From NCBI RefSeq assembly GCF_900636745.1, contig NZ_LR134310.1, forward strand, positions 2,038,501 through 2,102,500: a stretch of DNA of 64,000 nucleotides, in the 5' to 3' direction. The DNA is from Actinobacillus equuli. Its GTDB lineage: Bacteria; Pseudomonadota; Gammaproteobacteria; Enterobacterales; Pasteurellaceae. The notes below the pieces were generated by a model that saw only the letters and a program-made list of their open reading frames with translations, did not search any database and had not been told where the DNA came from. Made by a program: the position numbers and the translations under genes. Shown here in pieces: positions 49,479 through 58,742 of the stretch (its first letter is position 1; the number at the start of each line of letters is the position of its first letter).

Positions 49479-50513
49479 ATGATTCAGCTGAAAAATATCA
49501 GCAAACAGTTTGAGGTAAAGGGTAAAAAGATTACCGCCTTAGACAATGTAAACCTTGAGGTGCCGAAGGGGACGATTTACGGCGTAATCGGGGCGAGTGG
49601 TGCGGGCAAAAGTACGCTTATTCGCTGTGTGAATTTACTTGAACGTCCAACGATCGGTAGTGTGATTGTGGATGGACAGGATTTGACCGCAATGTCGGAA
49701 AAAGAGCTAATTTTAGCTCGCCGTAATATTGCGATGATTTTCCAGCATTTTAATTTGTTGGCTTCACATACGGTATATGAAAATATTGCATTACCGTTAA
49801 CTTTAAGCAATACGCCGAAAGATCAGATTGAGAAGAAAGTAAATGAATTGATTGAATTGGTCGGCTTAACCGAACGTAAAGACGTTTATCCGAGCAATTT
49901 ATCCGGCGGTCAGAAGCAACGTGTGGCAATCGCCCGTGCGTTAGCAAGTGATCCGCACGTTTTATTGTGTGATGAAGCGACAAGTGCGTTAGATCCGGCG
50001 ACAACACAATCGATTTTACAATTATTAAAAGACATTAATAAGCGTTTAGGCTTAACTATTTTATTGATTACCCATGAAATGGAAGTGGTGAAACGTATTT
50101 GTGATCGAGTGGCGGTGATCGATAAAGGTCAATTAATTGAAACCGGTTCGGTCAGTGAAATTTTCTCTAATCCGAAAACGGAATTGGCACAGAAATTTAT
50201 TCAATCGACATTCCATTACGAATTACCGGCGGAATATACCGAGCAGCTTTCTGATCATCAAACGCCAAACGGGAAACCGATTATTAAATTTGAATTTACC
50301 GGTCGTTCGGTGGATGCGCCGTTACTTTCTATTGCATCGAAAAAATTCGGCATTGATTTCAGTATTTTAATGTCGCAAATTGATTATGCGGGCGGTGTCA
50401 AATTCGGTTTTGTGATTGCGGAAGTTACCGGTAATAATGATTCGATTGCAGAAGCCAAATTCTATTTAATTGATAATAATGTAAAAGTGGAGGTGTTAGG
50501 TTATGTGGGATAG
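49479..50513 (+). CDS. metN: Methionine ABC transporter ATP-binding protein MetN
   Basis: 344 aa. Walker [10 protein letters not shown] (about 38), signature [15 protein letters not shown] (about 141), Walker [12 protein letters not shown] (about 164) and H-loop THEMEVV. The C-terminal NIL/ACT-like domain (about 250-344) senses methionine for trans-inhibition. First gene of the met transport operon under the MetJ box. Its stop overlaps metI by 11 bases. Confidence 0.96.
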   Translation: MIQLKNISKQFEVKGKKITALDNVNLEVPKGTIYGVIGASGAGKSTLIRCVNLLERPTIGSVIVDGQDLTAMSEKELILARRNIAMIFQHFNLLASHTVYENIALPLTLSNTPKDQIEKKVNELIELVGLTERKDVYPSNLSGGQKQRVAIARALASDPHVLLCDEATSALDPATTQSILQLLKDINKRLGLTILLITHEMEVVKRICDRVAVIDKGQLIETGSVSEIFSNPKTELAQKFIQSTFHYELPAEYTEQLSDHQTPNGKPIIKFEFTGRSVDAPLLSIASKKFGIDFSILMSQIDYAGGVKFGFVIAEVTGNNDSIAEAKFYLIDNNVKVEVLGYVG

Positions 50514-51180
50514 TTTTATGCAAGAACTCACACCTCAAATGTGGGGCTTAGTCGGTACTTCAACGCTTGAAACGCTCTATATGGGCTTTGCAGCGACTTT
50601 ACTTGCTGTGGTAGTCGGTTTACCAATCGGTTTCTTAGCATTCTTAACCGGCAAAGGTGAGATTTTAGAGAACCCACGTTTACATCAGGTATTAGATGTT
50701 GTTATCAATATCGGTCGTTCTGTTCCGTTTATTATTTTGTTAGTGGTGTTGTTACCTTTTACCCGTTTATTGGTAGGGACAACGCTAGGTACAACGGCAG
50801 CGATTGTGCCGTTAAGCGTTTCGGCAATTCCGTTTTTTGCGCGTTTAACTTCAAATGCGTTATTAGAAATTCCAGCAGGTTTAACCGAAGCGGCTAAATC
50901 AATGGGAGCAACCAATTGGCAGGTGGTTCGTAAATTCTATTTACCGGAATCACTTCCGATTTTAATCAACGGTATCACGTTAACCTTAGTGGCTTTAATT
51001 GGCTACTCAGCAATGGCGGGTGCAGTTGGCGGTGGTGGTTTGGGTAACCTTGCCATCAGTTACGGTGAACACCGTAACATGGTCTATGTAAAATGGATCT
51101 CAACAATTATTATTGTAGCGATTGTAATGGTCAGTCAAAAAATCGGCGATAACCTTGCAAAACGTTACGATCATCGTTAA
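50503..51180 (+). CDS. metI: Methionine ABC transporter permease MetI
   Basis: 225 aa, about five membrane helices. The EAA loop that contacts MetN reads [25 protein letters not shown] (about 128-152). The [22 protein letters not shown] segment is typical of MetI. Shine-Dalgarno GGAGGTG lies in the metN 3' end; translation is coupled. Confidence 0.95.
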   Translation: MWDSFMQELTPQMWGLVGTSTLETLYMGFAATLLAVVVGLPIGFLAFLTGKGEILENPRLHQVLDVVINIGRSVPFIILLVVLLPFTRLLVGTTLGTTAAIVPLSVSAIPFFARLTSNALLEIPAGLTEAAKSMGATNWQVVRKFYLPESLPILINGITLTLVALIGYSAMAGAVGGGGLGNLAISYGEHRNMVYVKWISTIIIVAIVMVSQKIGDNLAKRYDHR

Positions 51181-51206
51181 ACACAACATTAAAAAGGAGT
51201 TTTCCT

Positions 51207-52028
51207 ATGAATTTCAAGAAAGTATTAGGCGTGGCGTTAGTGTCTGCTTTAGCATTAACCGGCTGTAACGAAGAGAAAAAAGCGGATGCAGCAGCGGCAC
51301 AAGCCACTTCAAAAATTAAAGTCGGCGTGATGTCTGGCCCGGAACATACTGTGGCGGAAAAAGCGGCACAAGTGGCTAAACAAAAATACGGTTTAGAAGT
51401 GGAATTCGTATTATTCAATGACTATGCGTTACCAAATACGGCGGTAAGCAAAGGTGATTTAGATGCGAATGTTTTCCAGCACAAGCCGTATTTAGATAAA
51501 GACAGCCAATCAAAAGGCTTAACTAACCTTGAAATCGTAGGCAATACCTTTGTATTCCCACTTGCGGGTTATTCTAAAAAAATTAAAAACGTAGCTGAGT
51601 TAGCGGATGGTGCGGTTGTCGCAGTGCCTAATGACCCTTCAAACCTTGCTCGTGCATTAATTCTTTTAGAGAAACAAGGCTTAATCAAGTTAAAAGACAA
51701 CACAAACTTATTCTCAACCACATTAGATATTGTTGAAAATCCGAAAAAATTAAACATCAAAGAAGTAGATACTTCGGTGGCGGCAAAAGCGTTAGATGAT
51801 GTGGATTTAGCGGTAGTAAACAATACTTATGCAGGTCAAGTTGGTTTAAGTGCGAATGACGGTATTTTTGTAGAAGATAAAGATTCTCCGTATGTAAATA
51901 TCATTGTGGCACGTAAAGACAACAAAGACAGTGAAGCGGTGAAAAACTTTGTGAATGCATTCCAAACTGAAGAAGTGTTCGGCGAAGCGCAAAAACACTT
52001 TAAAGATGGTGTAGTAAAAGGTTGGTAA
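51207..52028 (+). CDS. metQ: MetQ-type substrate-binding lipoprotein, copy 1
   Basis: 273 aa. Lipobox LALTGC (Cys20) after a signal peptide, then a NlpA/MetQ periplasmic fold with YGLEVEFVLFNDY, DANVFQHKPYLD, PNDPSNLARALILLEKQGLIKL and the conserved NNTYAGQ. It delivers methionine (D- and L-) to MetNI. AAAAAGGAG precedes the ATG. The closest of the three copies to E. coli MetQ in these motifs. Equivalent to one of the tandem PlpABC lipoproteins of Mannheimia haemolytica. Confidence 0.92.
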   Translation: MNFKKVLGVALVSALALTGCNEEKKADAAAAQATSKIKVGVMSGPEHTVAEKAAQVAKQKYGLEVEFVLFNDYALPNTAVSKGDLDANVFQHKPYLDKDSQSKGLTNLEIVGNTFVFPLAGYSKKIKNVAELADGAVVAVPNDPSNLARALILLEKQGLIKLKDNTNLFSTTLDIVENPKKLNIKEVDTSVAAKALDDVDLAVVNNTYAGQVGLSANDGIFVEDKDSPYVNIIVARKDNKDSEAVKNFVNAFQTEEVFGEAQKHFKDGVVKGW

Positions 52029-52058
52029 TCATTTATTGATTCCAATTGTTACTCAAAC

Positions 52059-52119
52059 AAGCGGTGAGATTTTATCGAAATTTTGCAAAAAAATGAGAGA
52101 ATTTTACCGCTTATTTTTT
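52059..52119 (+). terminator. Imperfect uptake-signal hairpin between metQ copies 1 and 2
   Basis: AAGCGGTGAGATT (52059-52071) pairs with AATTTTACCGCTT (52100-52112) with wobbles, then ATTTTTT. Could terminate or attenuate expression of the later copies. Confidence 0.6.
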
Positions 52120-52142
52120 ATCTAGATTGAGAGGTTTACTCT

Positions 52143-52961
52143 ATGAATATCAAAAAATTATTCGGTTTAGTCGTTGTTTCAGCTTTAGCATTAACTGGTT
52201 GTAAAGAAGAGAAAGCGGCAGATACGGCAAAAGTAGAAGTCAGAACATTAACGGTTGGCGTAATGCAAGGCCCTGAAGCGCAAGTAAACGAAGTGGCGGC
52301 TCGTATCGCAAAAGAAAAATATAACTTAGATGTGAAATTGGTTGAATTTAGTGAATATACCCAACCGAATTATGCACTTAGCCACGGTGATTTAGATGTG
52401 AATGCGTTCCAATCCGTACCGTTCTTTGAGCGTGAAATGAAAGAGAAAGGCTATAAATTTGTCGCGCAAGCAAATACTTTTGTGTTTCCAATTGCAGGCT
52501 ATTCTAAAACGGTTAAAGCGATTGCTGACTTAAAAGAAGGGGCAAAAATTGCAATTTCAAATGAGTTAAGTACAGCGGGCCGTTCATTACTCTTGTTACA
52601 AGCAAATGGTGTGATCAAATTAAAAGATCCGACAAATCTTTATGCAACCGAAATCGACATTGTTGAAAATCCGAAAAAAGTGAAAATCACTCAAGTGGAT
52701 ACGGCATTACTAACACGTGCATTAGATGATGTGGATCTAGCAATCATTAATAATAACTATGCAGGCCAAGCCGGTTTAACACCGGAAAAAGACGGTGTGA
52801 TTGTGGAAGCAAAAGATTCTCCGTATGTGAATTTGATCGTTTCTCGTGAAGACAACAAAGATAATCCGGCAATTAAAGACTTTGTCAAAGCATTCCAAAC
52901 CGAAGAAGTGTACCAAGAAGCGCTTAAACACTTCCCGGGCGGTATTGTAAAAGGCTGGTAA
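52143..52961 (+). CDS. MetQ-like substrate-binding lipoprotein, copy 2
   Basis: 272 aa, lipobox LALTGC (Cys20). The MetQ fold is kept, but binding-region motifs differ from copies 1 and 3: DVNAFQSVPFFEREM instead of DANVFQHKPYLD, SNELSTAGRSLLLLQ instead of PNDPSNLARALILLEKQ, and INNNYAGQAG. The loss of HKPYLD and NDP.NLAR suggests a different ligand. The 28-base leader has only a weak AGAGG Shine-Dalgarno. Probably shares MetNI. Confidence 0.9.
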   Translation: MNIKKLFGLVVVSALALTGCKEEKAADTAKVEVRTLTVGVMQGPEAQVNEVAARIAKEKYNLDVKLVEFSEYTQPNYALSHGDLDVNAFQSVPFFEREMKEKGYKFVAQANTFVFPIAGYSKTVKAIADLKEGAKIAISNELSTAGRSLLLLQANGVIKLKDPTNLYATEIDIVENPKKVKITQVDTALLTRALDDVDLAIINNNYAGQAGLTPEKDGVIVEAKDSPYVNLIVSREDNKDNPAIKDFVKAFQTEEVYQEALKHFPGGIVKGW

Positions 52962-52969
52962 TAAACGAT

Positions 52970-53016
52970 AAGCGGTAAGATTTTGTGGATTTTTTGCAAA
53001 AAATTACCGCTTTTTT
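52970..53016 (+). terminator. Hairpin between metQ copies 2 and 3
   Basis: AAGCGGTAA (52970-52978) and TTACCGCTT (53004-53012) with TTTTTTGCAAAAA in the loop, followed by TTTT. Confidence 0.65.
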
Positions 53017-53035
53017 CTAAATGAAGGAGAATAAA

Positions 53036-53827
53036 ATGAAATTAAAAAATGTATTAAGTGCAGTTGCAATTTGTTCGGTATTTTTAACCGCTTGTAATGA
53101 AAAACAAGAAAAATTAAAGGTCGGTGTGATTTCAGGGCCAGAACATCAAGTAATGGAAGTGGCGGTAAAAGTCGCTAAAGAAAAATATCAGCGTGAGGTT
53201 GAATTAGTGGTGTTTACCGATTATGCGACACCAAACGAAGCGCTAAATAAAGGCGATTTAGATTTAAATGCGTTTCAGCATAAACCTTATTTAGATAATC
53301 AAATTCATGACAAAGGTTATAAATTAGTTTCAGTCGGTAATTCATTTGTTTATCCGATTGCAGCGTATTCTAAGAAAATTAAATCATTGGACGAATTGCA
53401 AAATGGTGCAACGATTGCATTACCGAATGACCCAACTAATTTAGCTCGTGCATTGATTTTATTAGAAAAGCAGGGGCTCATTAAATTGAAAGCAGACGCA
53501 GGGCTGAAAGCGACAAGTGTGGATATTATTGAAAATCCTCGTCAGTTAGTAATTAAAGAAATTGAAGCGCCGTTGTTACCAAGAACGCTAGATGATGTGG
53601 CATTTTCAGTGATTAATACAACTTATGCGGGGCAAATCGGTTTAACGCCAACGAAAGACGGCTTGTTTGTTGAAGATAAAGATTCGCCTTATGTGAATAT
53701 TATCGTTGCCCGTGAAGACAATAAAGATTCAGCAGCAGTGCAAGATTTTGTGAAAGCATACCAAACGGACGAAGTATTTAATAAAGCGAATGAAGTGTTT
53801 AAAGGCGCAATGGTAAAAGGTTGGTAA
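53036..53827 (+). CDS. MetQ-like substrate-binding lipoprotein, copy 3
   Basis: 263 aa from ATG 53036 (AAGGAGA six bases upstream; an ATG at 53021 is in frame but lacks this). Lipobox FLTAC (Cys20). Keeps the copy-1 motifs DLNAFQHKPYLD, PNDPTNLARALILLEKQGLIKL, and INTTYAGQ, so it may also bind methionine. The cluster of three agrees with Mannheimia plpA-plpB-plpC, known lipoproteins of this family. Confidence 0.9.
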   Translation: MKLKNVLSAVAICSVFLTACNEKQEKLKVGVISGPEHQVMEVAVKVAKEKYQREVELVVFTDYATPNEALNKGDLDLNAFQHKPYLDNQIHDKGYKLVSVGNSFVYPIAAYSKKIKSLDELQNGATIALPNDPTNLARALILLEKQGLIKLKADAGLKATSVDIIENPRQLVIKEIEAPLLPRTLDDVAFSVINTTYAGQIGLTPTKDGLFVEDKDSPYVNIIVAREDNKDSAAVQDFVKAYQTDEVFNKANEVFKGAMVKGW

Positions 53828-53870
53828 TAAGAGGATAAACGGTTGAGAGTTTAACTCTCGACCGCTTATT

Positions 53871-54755
53871 TTATTCCCTTAGTGCATCGATAACGCATTT
53901 GAGTGCAGGCGAGGTATTTCGATGCGGATAATAAAGATGAAAGCCAGTAAATGTATAACTAAACTCGCTTAATACTTGAATCAACTCACCTTTTTCCAAT
54001 TCTTTTTGTACCAAATCTTTGCAAATATAGCCCAAACCTAGCCCCAATTTTGCCGCATCTCGAATCGAATAATCGTTGGAAAACGTCCATTGTCCCTGTA
54101 CTTTAACTTGGATTTGCTTTCCATGTTCGACAAAATCCCAATGATACATCGCTCCGCTGGCGTAGCGGTAATTTAAGCATTGATGGTGAGCTAAATCAGA
54201 AGGTGTTTTTGGAAATCCGTGAGCATGAAAATAATAGGGTGAGCCAATAACCGCCATTTCTTCGTCATTGCTGATTCTAACCGCAATCATTCCTTCGGCA
54301 ACTAAATCACCAAAGCGAACACCGGCATCAAATTGTTCGGAAATAATGTCGGAAAATGCGGTATCGCTAATTAACTCAAGTTGAATATCTGGGTAACGCG
54401 TTTGAAATTTTGCCAGTTTTGGCAATAACACTTTATCTAAAGCATATTGTGAGGCGGTTATCCGTACTAAACCGGACGGTGTTTCACGATAATGTCCTAA
54501 CATTGCCAGTTCTTGATCGAGTTTTGTAAAGGTTTGTCCTGCCGTTTGAAAAAGTTGGTTTCCTGCTTGGGTTAGCGATAATCGACGGGTAGTTCGGGCG
54601 AATAATTGCACGCCTAAACGGGATTCCAACTGTTTAATCGTACGGCTTAATGCAGATTGTGAAATACCCAGCTTAGTGGCGGCTTTGGTAAAATTTTGTT
54701 CCCGTGCAACACATAAAAATGCATACAGATCATTATAGTTTTCTCGTTGAAGCAT
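53871..54755 (-). CDS. LysR-family transcriptional regulator
   Basis: 294 aa. N-terminal winged helix-turn-helix (FTKAATKLGISQSALSRTIKQLESRLGVQLFART, about 22-55) and a C-terminal periplasmic-binding-like effector domain. It belongs to the group with short C-terminus and PHRNTSPALKCVIDAL end often found next to oxidoreductases and hydrolases. The gene is divergent from the hydrolase at 54914 with a 158-base gap, the usual LysR-target geometry. Effector unknown. Confidence 0.93.
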   Translation of the reverse strand: MLQRENYNDLYAFLCVAREQNFTKAATKLGISQSALSRTIKQLESRLGVQLFARTTRRLSLTQAGNQLFQTAGQTFTKLDQELAMLGHYRETPSGLVRITASQYALDKVLLPKLAKFQTRYPDIQLELISDTAFSDIISEQFDAGVRFGDLVAEGMIAVRISNDEEMAVIGSPYYFHAHGFPKTPSDLAHHQCLNYRYASGAMYHWDFVEHGKQIQVKVQGQWTFSNDYSIRDAAKLGLGLGYICKDLVQKELEKGELIQVLSEFSYTFTGFHLYYPHRNTSPALKCVIDALRE

Positions 54756-54913
54756 AATACAAATCTTGTGGTAAAAAATAGGAGAAATTTAACCGATATT
54801 TTACTTGATTTAGAACCTGAATGAATAAATGTTATTGAATTTTTGGTTATTATCATTTGAATGGAAATTTTTATAATGCACACATCTTTTGAAATGATTA
54901 ATGAGGAAAGCAA

Positions 54914-56059
54914 ATGAGAATTCGTACTAAATTAACCGCACTTTCTAGTGTGCTTCTACTTAGTTCTACATTCATCGGAGGCAATGCTATGGCAAATTTA
55001 CCGCAATCTGCAACAGTGGTTGAAGTTCCCGCTCAAACCATTCAACTAACTCAAGAATGGGATAAAACATTCCCAAAATCAGATAAAGTAGAACACCGCA
55101 AAGTAACCTTTAAAAATCGTTATGGTATTACGTTAGTGGGCGATTTATATGTACCTAAAGGAGCGAAGAGCAAATTACCCGCGATTGCAGTAAGTGGCCC
55201 ATTCGGTGCAGTAAAAGAACAGTCTTCAGGCCTGTATGCTCAAACGTTGGCAGAACTTGGTTTTGTAACCATCGCATTTGATGGTTCATATACAGGAGAA
55301 AGCTTAGGATTACCTCGTAATACTGCTTCACCAGAAATCAATACTGATGATTTTGTATCAGCTGTAGATTTTTTAGGTTCGCTTGATAATGTTGATCGTG
55401 AAAAAATTGGGGTGTTAGGTATTTGTGGTTGGGGAGGTTTTGCACTGAACTCAGCAGTTTCAGACCCTCGTATTAAAGCGGTAGCTGTTAGCACGATGTA
55501 TGATATGACTCGAGTTATGGCTGATGGTTACGAGATTAAAATGGATCCATCTCCGAAAGGGCAATATGAACGTGTGCCAGCAATGACGACAGATGCTCGT
55601 TATGAAATGAAACAAGATTTAGCTAATGCACGTTGGGAAGCTGCTGCAAATGATTATGCATTAAATGGCAAAGCGGAAGATCATTTAACACCGCAAGATA
55701 AAATTACAGCAGAAACACCAAGATTTGTGCGTGAATATTCAAACTATTATAAAACACCACGAGGCTTCCATCCTCGCAGTGTCAATTCAACCGTAGGTTG
55801 GAACACTGTGATGGCATCATCATTCATCAATATGCCATTGTTACAACGTGCAAGCGAATTAAAAGCGCCAGCACTTGTGGTTCATGGTGAAATTGCTCAT
55901 TCACGTTATTTTGGTGAAGATGCATTCAAATCTTTAGGTAGTAAAAATAAAGAATTATATATCGTACCAAATGCCACTCACACCGATTTGTATGACAATG
56001 TTGCAGGCAAAATTCCATACGATAAATTTGAACAGTTCTTTAAAGCTAACTTGAAATAA
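54914..56059 (+). CDS. Secreted alpha/beta hydrolase with Cys in the nucleophile elbow
   Basis: 381 aa. A signal peptide ends near residue 27 (NAMA|N). The alpha/beta-hydrolase fold has PAIAVSGPFGA as first strand and oxyanion loop, FDGSYTGES, a nucleophile elbow LGICGWGG with Cys171 where most members have Ser, and a C-terminal His in NATHTDLYD (His356). Cys nucleophiles are known in dienelactone hydrolases and in the YcjY-like group with GICGxGG. Periplasmic location is predicted. Substrate unknown. ATGAGGAAAGCAA precedes the ATG. Confidence 0.85.
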   Translation: MRIRTKLTALSSVLLLSSTFIGGNAMANLPQSATVVEVPAQTIQLTQEWDKTFPKSDKVEHRKVTFKNRYGITLVGDLYVPKGAKSKLPAIAVSGPFGAVKEQSSGLYAQTLAELGFVTIAFDGSYTGESLGLPRNTASPEINTDDFVSAVDFLGSLDNVDREKIGVLGICGWGGFALNSAVSDPRIKAVAVSTMYDMTRVMADGYEIKMDPSPKGQYERVPAMTTDARYEMKQDLANARWEAAANDYALNGKAEDHLTPQDKITAETPRFVREYSNYYKTPRGFHPRSVNSTVGWNTVMASSFINMPLLQRASELKAPALVVHGEIAHSRYFGEDAFKSLGSKNKELYIVPNATHTDLYDNVAGKIPYDKFEQFFKANLK

Positions 56060-56063
56060 TAAC

Positions 56064-56117
56064 AAGCGGTCAAATTTCTCTAAATTTTTGCAAAAAATGA
56101 GAGGAATTTGACCGCTT
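56064..56117 (+). terminator. Uptake-signal terminator after the hydrolase gene
   Basis: AAGCGGTCAAATTTCTCT (56064-56081) and AGAGGAATTTGACCGCTT (56100-56117) pair over 18 positions with one wobble. A full core ACAAGCGGTC occupies 56062-56071. Confidence 0.75.
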
Positions 56118-56143
56118 ATCTTTTTGAAAACCGGAGAACAAAA

Positions 56144-56719
56144 ATGCAATATGCTGTTGATTTACCTATGAATAGTTTGATTGCTAAGGGCAGTCAAATT
56201 TTTGACGATATTCATCGAATTGTTGAGGAAAATGCCCCTAAAATTGCCGAATTATCAGGAAAGTTTCAAACGCAAGCTGAAATCCAATGTCTATTGAGCG
56301 AAATTACCCAATCGCATATTGATGAAACTTTACACGTTAATTTGCCGTTATATAGTGATTTCGGTCGTCATCTTCGCATTGGTAAAAATGTATTTATTAA
56401 TACCGCTTGTGTGTTTACCGACTTGGGTGGGATTATACTTGAAGATAATGTTTTGCTTGCTCCGAGAGTAAATATTATTACGGTTAACCACCCAACGGAT
56501 CCGAAAACTCGTCGTGGTGTGATCGTCAAACCTGTAATAATTAAGCAAAATGCTTGGATTGGTGCTGGAGCTACGATTTTACCTGGTGTTACGGTTGGTG
56601 AAAATGCGATTGTTGCGGCAGGTAGTGTGGTTACTAAAGATGTGCCGGCAAATACGATTGTTGCCGGTGTACCGGCTAAAATCGTTAAAATAATTGATGA
56701 GGTTAGCAATGAAAATTAG
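56144..56719 (+). CDS. Maltose/galactoside-type sugar O-acetyltransferase
   Basis: 191 aa left-handed beta-helix acetyltransferase (LacA/Maa/NodL family). Hexapeptide repeats run from about residue 70 (LRIGKNVFIN...) to 180; the catalytic His and acetyl-CoA loop appear in VNHPTDPKTRRGV and GAGATILPGVTVGENAIVAAGSVVTKDVP. ATG 56144 follows CCGGAGA; the longer frame from 56108 lies inside the hairpin and is not favoured. Sugar acceptor unknown. Confidence 0.85.
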   Translation: MQYAVDLPMNSLIAKGSQIFDDIHRIVEENAPKIAELSGKFQTQAEIQCLLSEITQSHIDETLHVNLPLYSDFGRHLRIGKNVFINTACVFTDLGGIILEDNVLLAPRVNIITVNHPTDPKTRRGVIVKPVIIKQNAWIGAGATILPGVTVGENAIVAAGSVVTKDVPANTIVAGVPAKIVKIIDEVSNEN

Positions 56720-57116
56720 GCTTCTGATTGGGTTGATTTTCAGTTTATGTTTTAGTCCGTTTTTACAGGGGAAAACGATGCAAATTACGATAGGACAACA
56801 AATTTTCGAAGCAGAATTAGCCGATACCGAGGCTGCACAGCAACTTACAGAATTGTTACCTTTAACATTGGAAATGCAAGACCACCTACGCAATGAAAAA
56901 TTTGTAGAATTACCTAAAAATTTGACCACGTATGATCACGCAGTCGGCTCAATTCAAATAGGCGATATTTTGCTTTGGCAAGGAAATACATTAGTTATTT
57001 TTTATAAGAGTTTTGATACCCCTTATCATTATACTAATATTGGTAAAATTCATAATGTGAGCGGATTAAAAGAAGTATTAGGGAAAGGGAGTATAAAGGT
57101 TTCTTTTGAGAATTAA
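56709..57116 (+). CDS. Exported cyclophilin-like fold protein
   Basis: 135 aa. An N-terminal hydrophobic segment (LLIGLIFSLCFSPFLQG) acts as a signal or anchor. The rest matches the cyclophilin-like DUF (COG2164 type): MQITIGQQIFEAELADTEAAQQLTELLPLTLEM, GSIQIGDILLWQGNTLVIFYKSF and the GKI..VSGL end. It overlaps the acetyltransferase gene by 11 bases, with TGAGG as Shine-Dalgarno. These proteins often accompany LysR/oxidoreductase clusters; function unknown. Confidence 0.8.
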   Translation: MKIRLLIGLIFSLCFSPFLQGKTMQITIGQQIFEAELADTEAAQQLTELLPLTLEMQDHLRNEKFVELPKNLTTYDHAVGSIQIGDILLWQGNTLVIFYKSFDTPYHYTNIGKIHNVSGLKEVLGKGSIKVSFEN

Positions 57117-57151
57117 CCGTAGTACGTGGACTTTGTATATTTCATATAGTT

Positions 57152-57187
57152 AAAGAAGAAAGCTTTTCACACTTTCTTCTTTTTTTA
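57152..57187 (+). terminator. Terminator between cyclophilin-like gene and kdkA
   Basis: AAAGAAGAAAG (57152-57162) pairs with CTTTCTTCTTT (57172-57182), then TTTTT. Confidence 0.9.
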
Positions 57188-57196
57188 TTAAGAATG

Positions 57197-57901
57197 TTAT
57201 TTATTGTAGCCTGTGAGCAATGCTTGCCAATTCTGTTCGTTAAAGTAAATATTTAAACGTGTTTGCTCTTTTTTAAATGAGCGTAACAAACGGGCTAAGT
57301 TTTCTGATTTCCAATCATTGTCTTGCGAGATACTGCATTTATCGAAATCAATTAAGAAAAATTGACCGCTTGTCGGCTCAAGCAAAATATTATGGATATT
57401 CAAATCCGAATGATGCACTTGATGATCATGTAATTGGCGAATCAGTTTACCAATTTGCTGATATTGCGTGTCGGAAAGCGTGTGAGTTTGGAGATATTTA
57501 CTTAAATCTTGAGTGCCTTCAATTTTTTCTAGCATGATATCGGCTCGATACCAACAATATGTTTTTGCCACTTTTAGCGCAATCGGTCGAGGAACGGGTA
57601 AATGCCATTCGTGCAATTTTTCCAATAGGGAAAATTCTTGAAACGCTCGGGTGTTTTCCAGCCTGTTAAATAGATACTGATCTTTGACGATTTTACCGAA
57701 TAACCCACCTCGATAGTAATGGCGAAGCACCACATTTACGCCCAATTCGGCTTGCGTGTTTAGAAACCAAGTAATGCCTCTGCCTTTGGATGAGCCTAAC
57801 AAGCGGTCGGAATCGGCAAAATTTTTGCAATTAAGTAACGTTTTTAGTGTTTCGATTTGTGAGTGAGGGACAAGTTTGGCATTAAAGTGGTAAAAAATCA
57901 T
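57197..57901 (-). CDS. kdkA: 3-deoxy-D-manno-octulosonic acid (Kdo) kinase KdkA
   Basis: 234 aa small kinase that phosphorylates Kdo of the LPS inner core at O-4, known from Haemophilus. Kinase motifs: VVLRHYYRGG (Lys/Arg region), catalytic loop HHSDLNIHNILL (about 168) and FLIDFDKC (about 190). It carries two uptake-signal cores inside the gene (57364-57373 and 57799-57808). Start is 57901; Shine-Dalgarno is weak. The enzyme acts at the cytoplasmic face on Kdo-lipid A. Confidence 0.92.
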   Translation of the reverse strand: MIFYHFNAKLVPHSQIETLKTLLNCKNFADSDRLLGSSKGRGITWFLNTQAELGVNVVLRHYYRGGLFGKIVKDQYLFNRLENTRAFQEFSLLEKLHEWHLPVPRPIALKVAKTYCWYRADIMLEKIEGTQDLSKYLQTHTLSDTQYQQIGKLIRQLHDHQVHHSDLNIHNILLEPTSGQFFLIDFDKCSISQDNDWKSENLARLLRSFKKEQTRLNIYFNEQNWQALLTGYNK

Positions 57902-58001
57902 ACAAGTTATTTAGATTGGTTATCATTAAGTTAAATTTTAGTGCTATTTTTTTTGATGTCAATTTGTTAAAATTCCTGCCTTAATTTTTAGAGGAAACCC
58001 A

Positions 58002-58658
58002 ATGAGCATTATCTCCGCAGAAGCCCAAAAAGTGCGTGAAGCCTTAATTGCGAAAGGCATTGAAACCCCAACCATTCAATTAACTAAAGACAAAGATTCC
58101 CGTCGCGCAGAAATTCAACAGCATATGCGTTCGGTGATGGAATTACTCGGTTTAGATTTACAAGATGATAGTTTGGAAGAAACCCCGCACCGCTTAGCTA
58201 AGATGTATGTGGATGAAATTTTTAGCGGCTTAGATTATGCGACTTTCCCAAAAATTACCAATATTGAAAATCGTATGAAAGTTAGCGAAATGGTATTAGT
58301 GGACGATATTACCCTTACTTCCACGTGTGAACATCATTTTGTCACGATTGACGGTAAAGTTGCGGTAGCGTATTACCCGAAAAAATGGGTGATTGGTTTA
58401 TCTAAAATTAACCGTGTGGTGCAATTCTTTGCGCAACGCCCACAGGTGCAAGAACGTTTTACCGAGCAAATTCTGACCGCATTCCAAACCATTTTAGAAA
58501 CCGAAGATGTTGCGGTTTATGTAAAAGCAACGCATTTCTGCGTGAAATGCCGTGGAGTAAAAGATACCAATAGCTATACGGTAACGTCGGCATTCGGCGG
58601 CGCTTTCTTAGAAGACCGAGAAACACGCAAAGAATTTTTGGGCTTAATCAATAAATAA
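58002..58658 (+). CDS. folE: GTP cyclohydrolase I
   Basis: 218 aa. Makes 7,8-dihydroneopterin triphosphate, first step of tetrahydrofolate synthesis. Zinc ligands are Cys and His of [13 protein letters not shown] (about 108) and a later Cys in HFCVKCRGV (about 181); GLSKINRVV is the GTP region. AGAGGAAACCC precedes the ATG. Length as in E. coli (222 aa). Confidence 0.96.
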   Translation: MSIISAEAQKVREALIAKGIETPTIQLTKDKDSRRAEIQQHMRSVMELLGLDLQDDSLEETPHRLAKMYVDEIFSGLDYATFPKITNIENRMKVSEMVLVDDITLTSTCEHHFVTIDGKVAVAYYPKKWVIGLSKINRVVQFFAQRPQVQERFTEQILTAFQTILETEDVAVYVKATHFCVKCRGVKDTNSYTVTSAFGGAFLEDRETRKEFLGLINK

Positions 58659-58660
58659 TC

Positions 58661-58682
58661 AGTGGGCGAAAGCCCACTTTTG
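58661..58682 (+). terminator. Terminator of folE
   Basis: AGTGGGC, tetraloop GAAA, GCCCACT, then TTT. Confidence 0.85.
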
Positions 58683-58742
58683 CTATATAGAGTAGAGCAA
58701 TGAGACCGTAACAAGCGGTCAAAAAAACGAGAAATTTTACAA

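Noticed and set aside
51207-53827. Possible assembly duplication of metQ
   Set aside because: The three copies differ throughout, including in binding motifs and spacers, so they are genuine paralogues.
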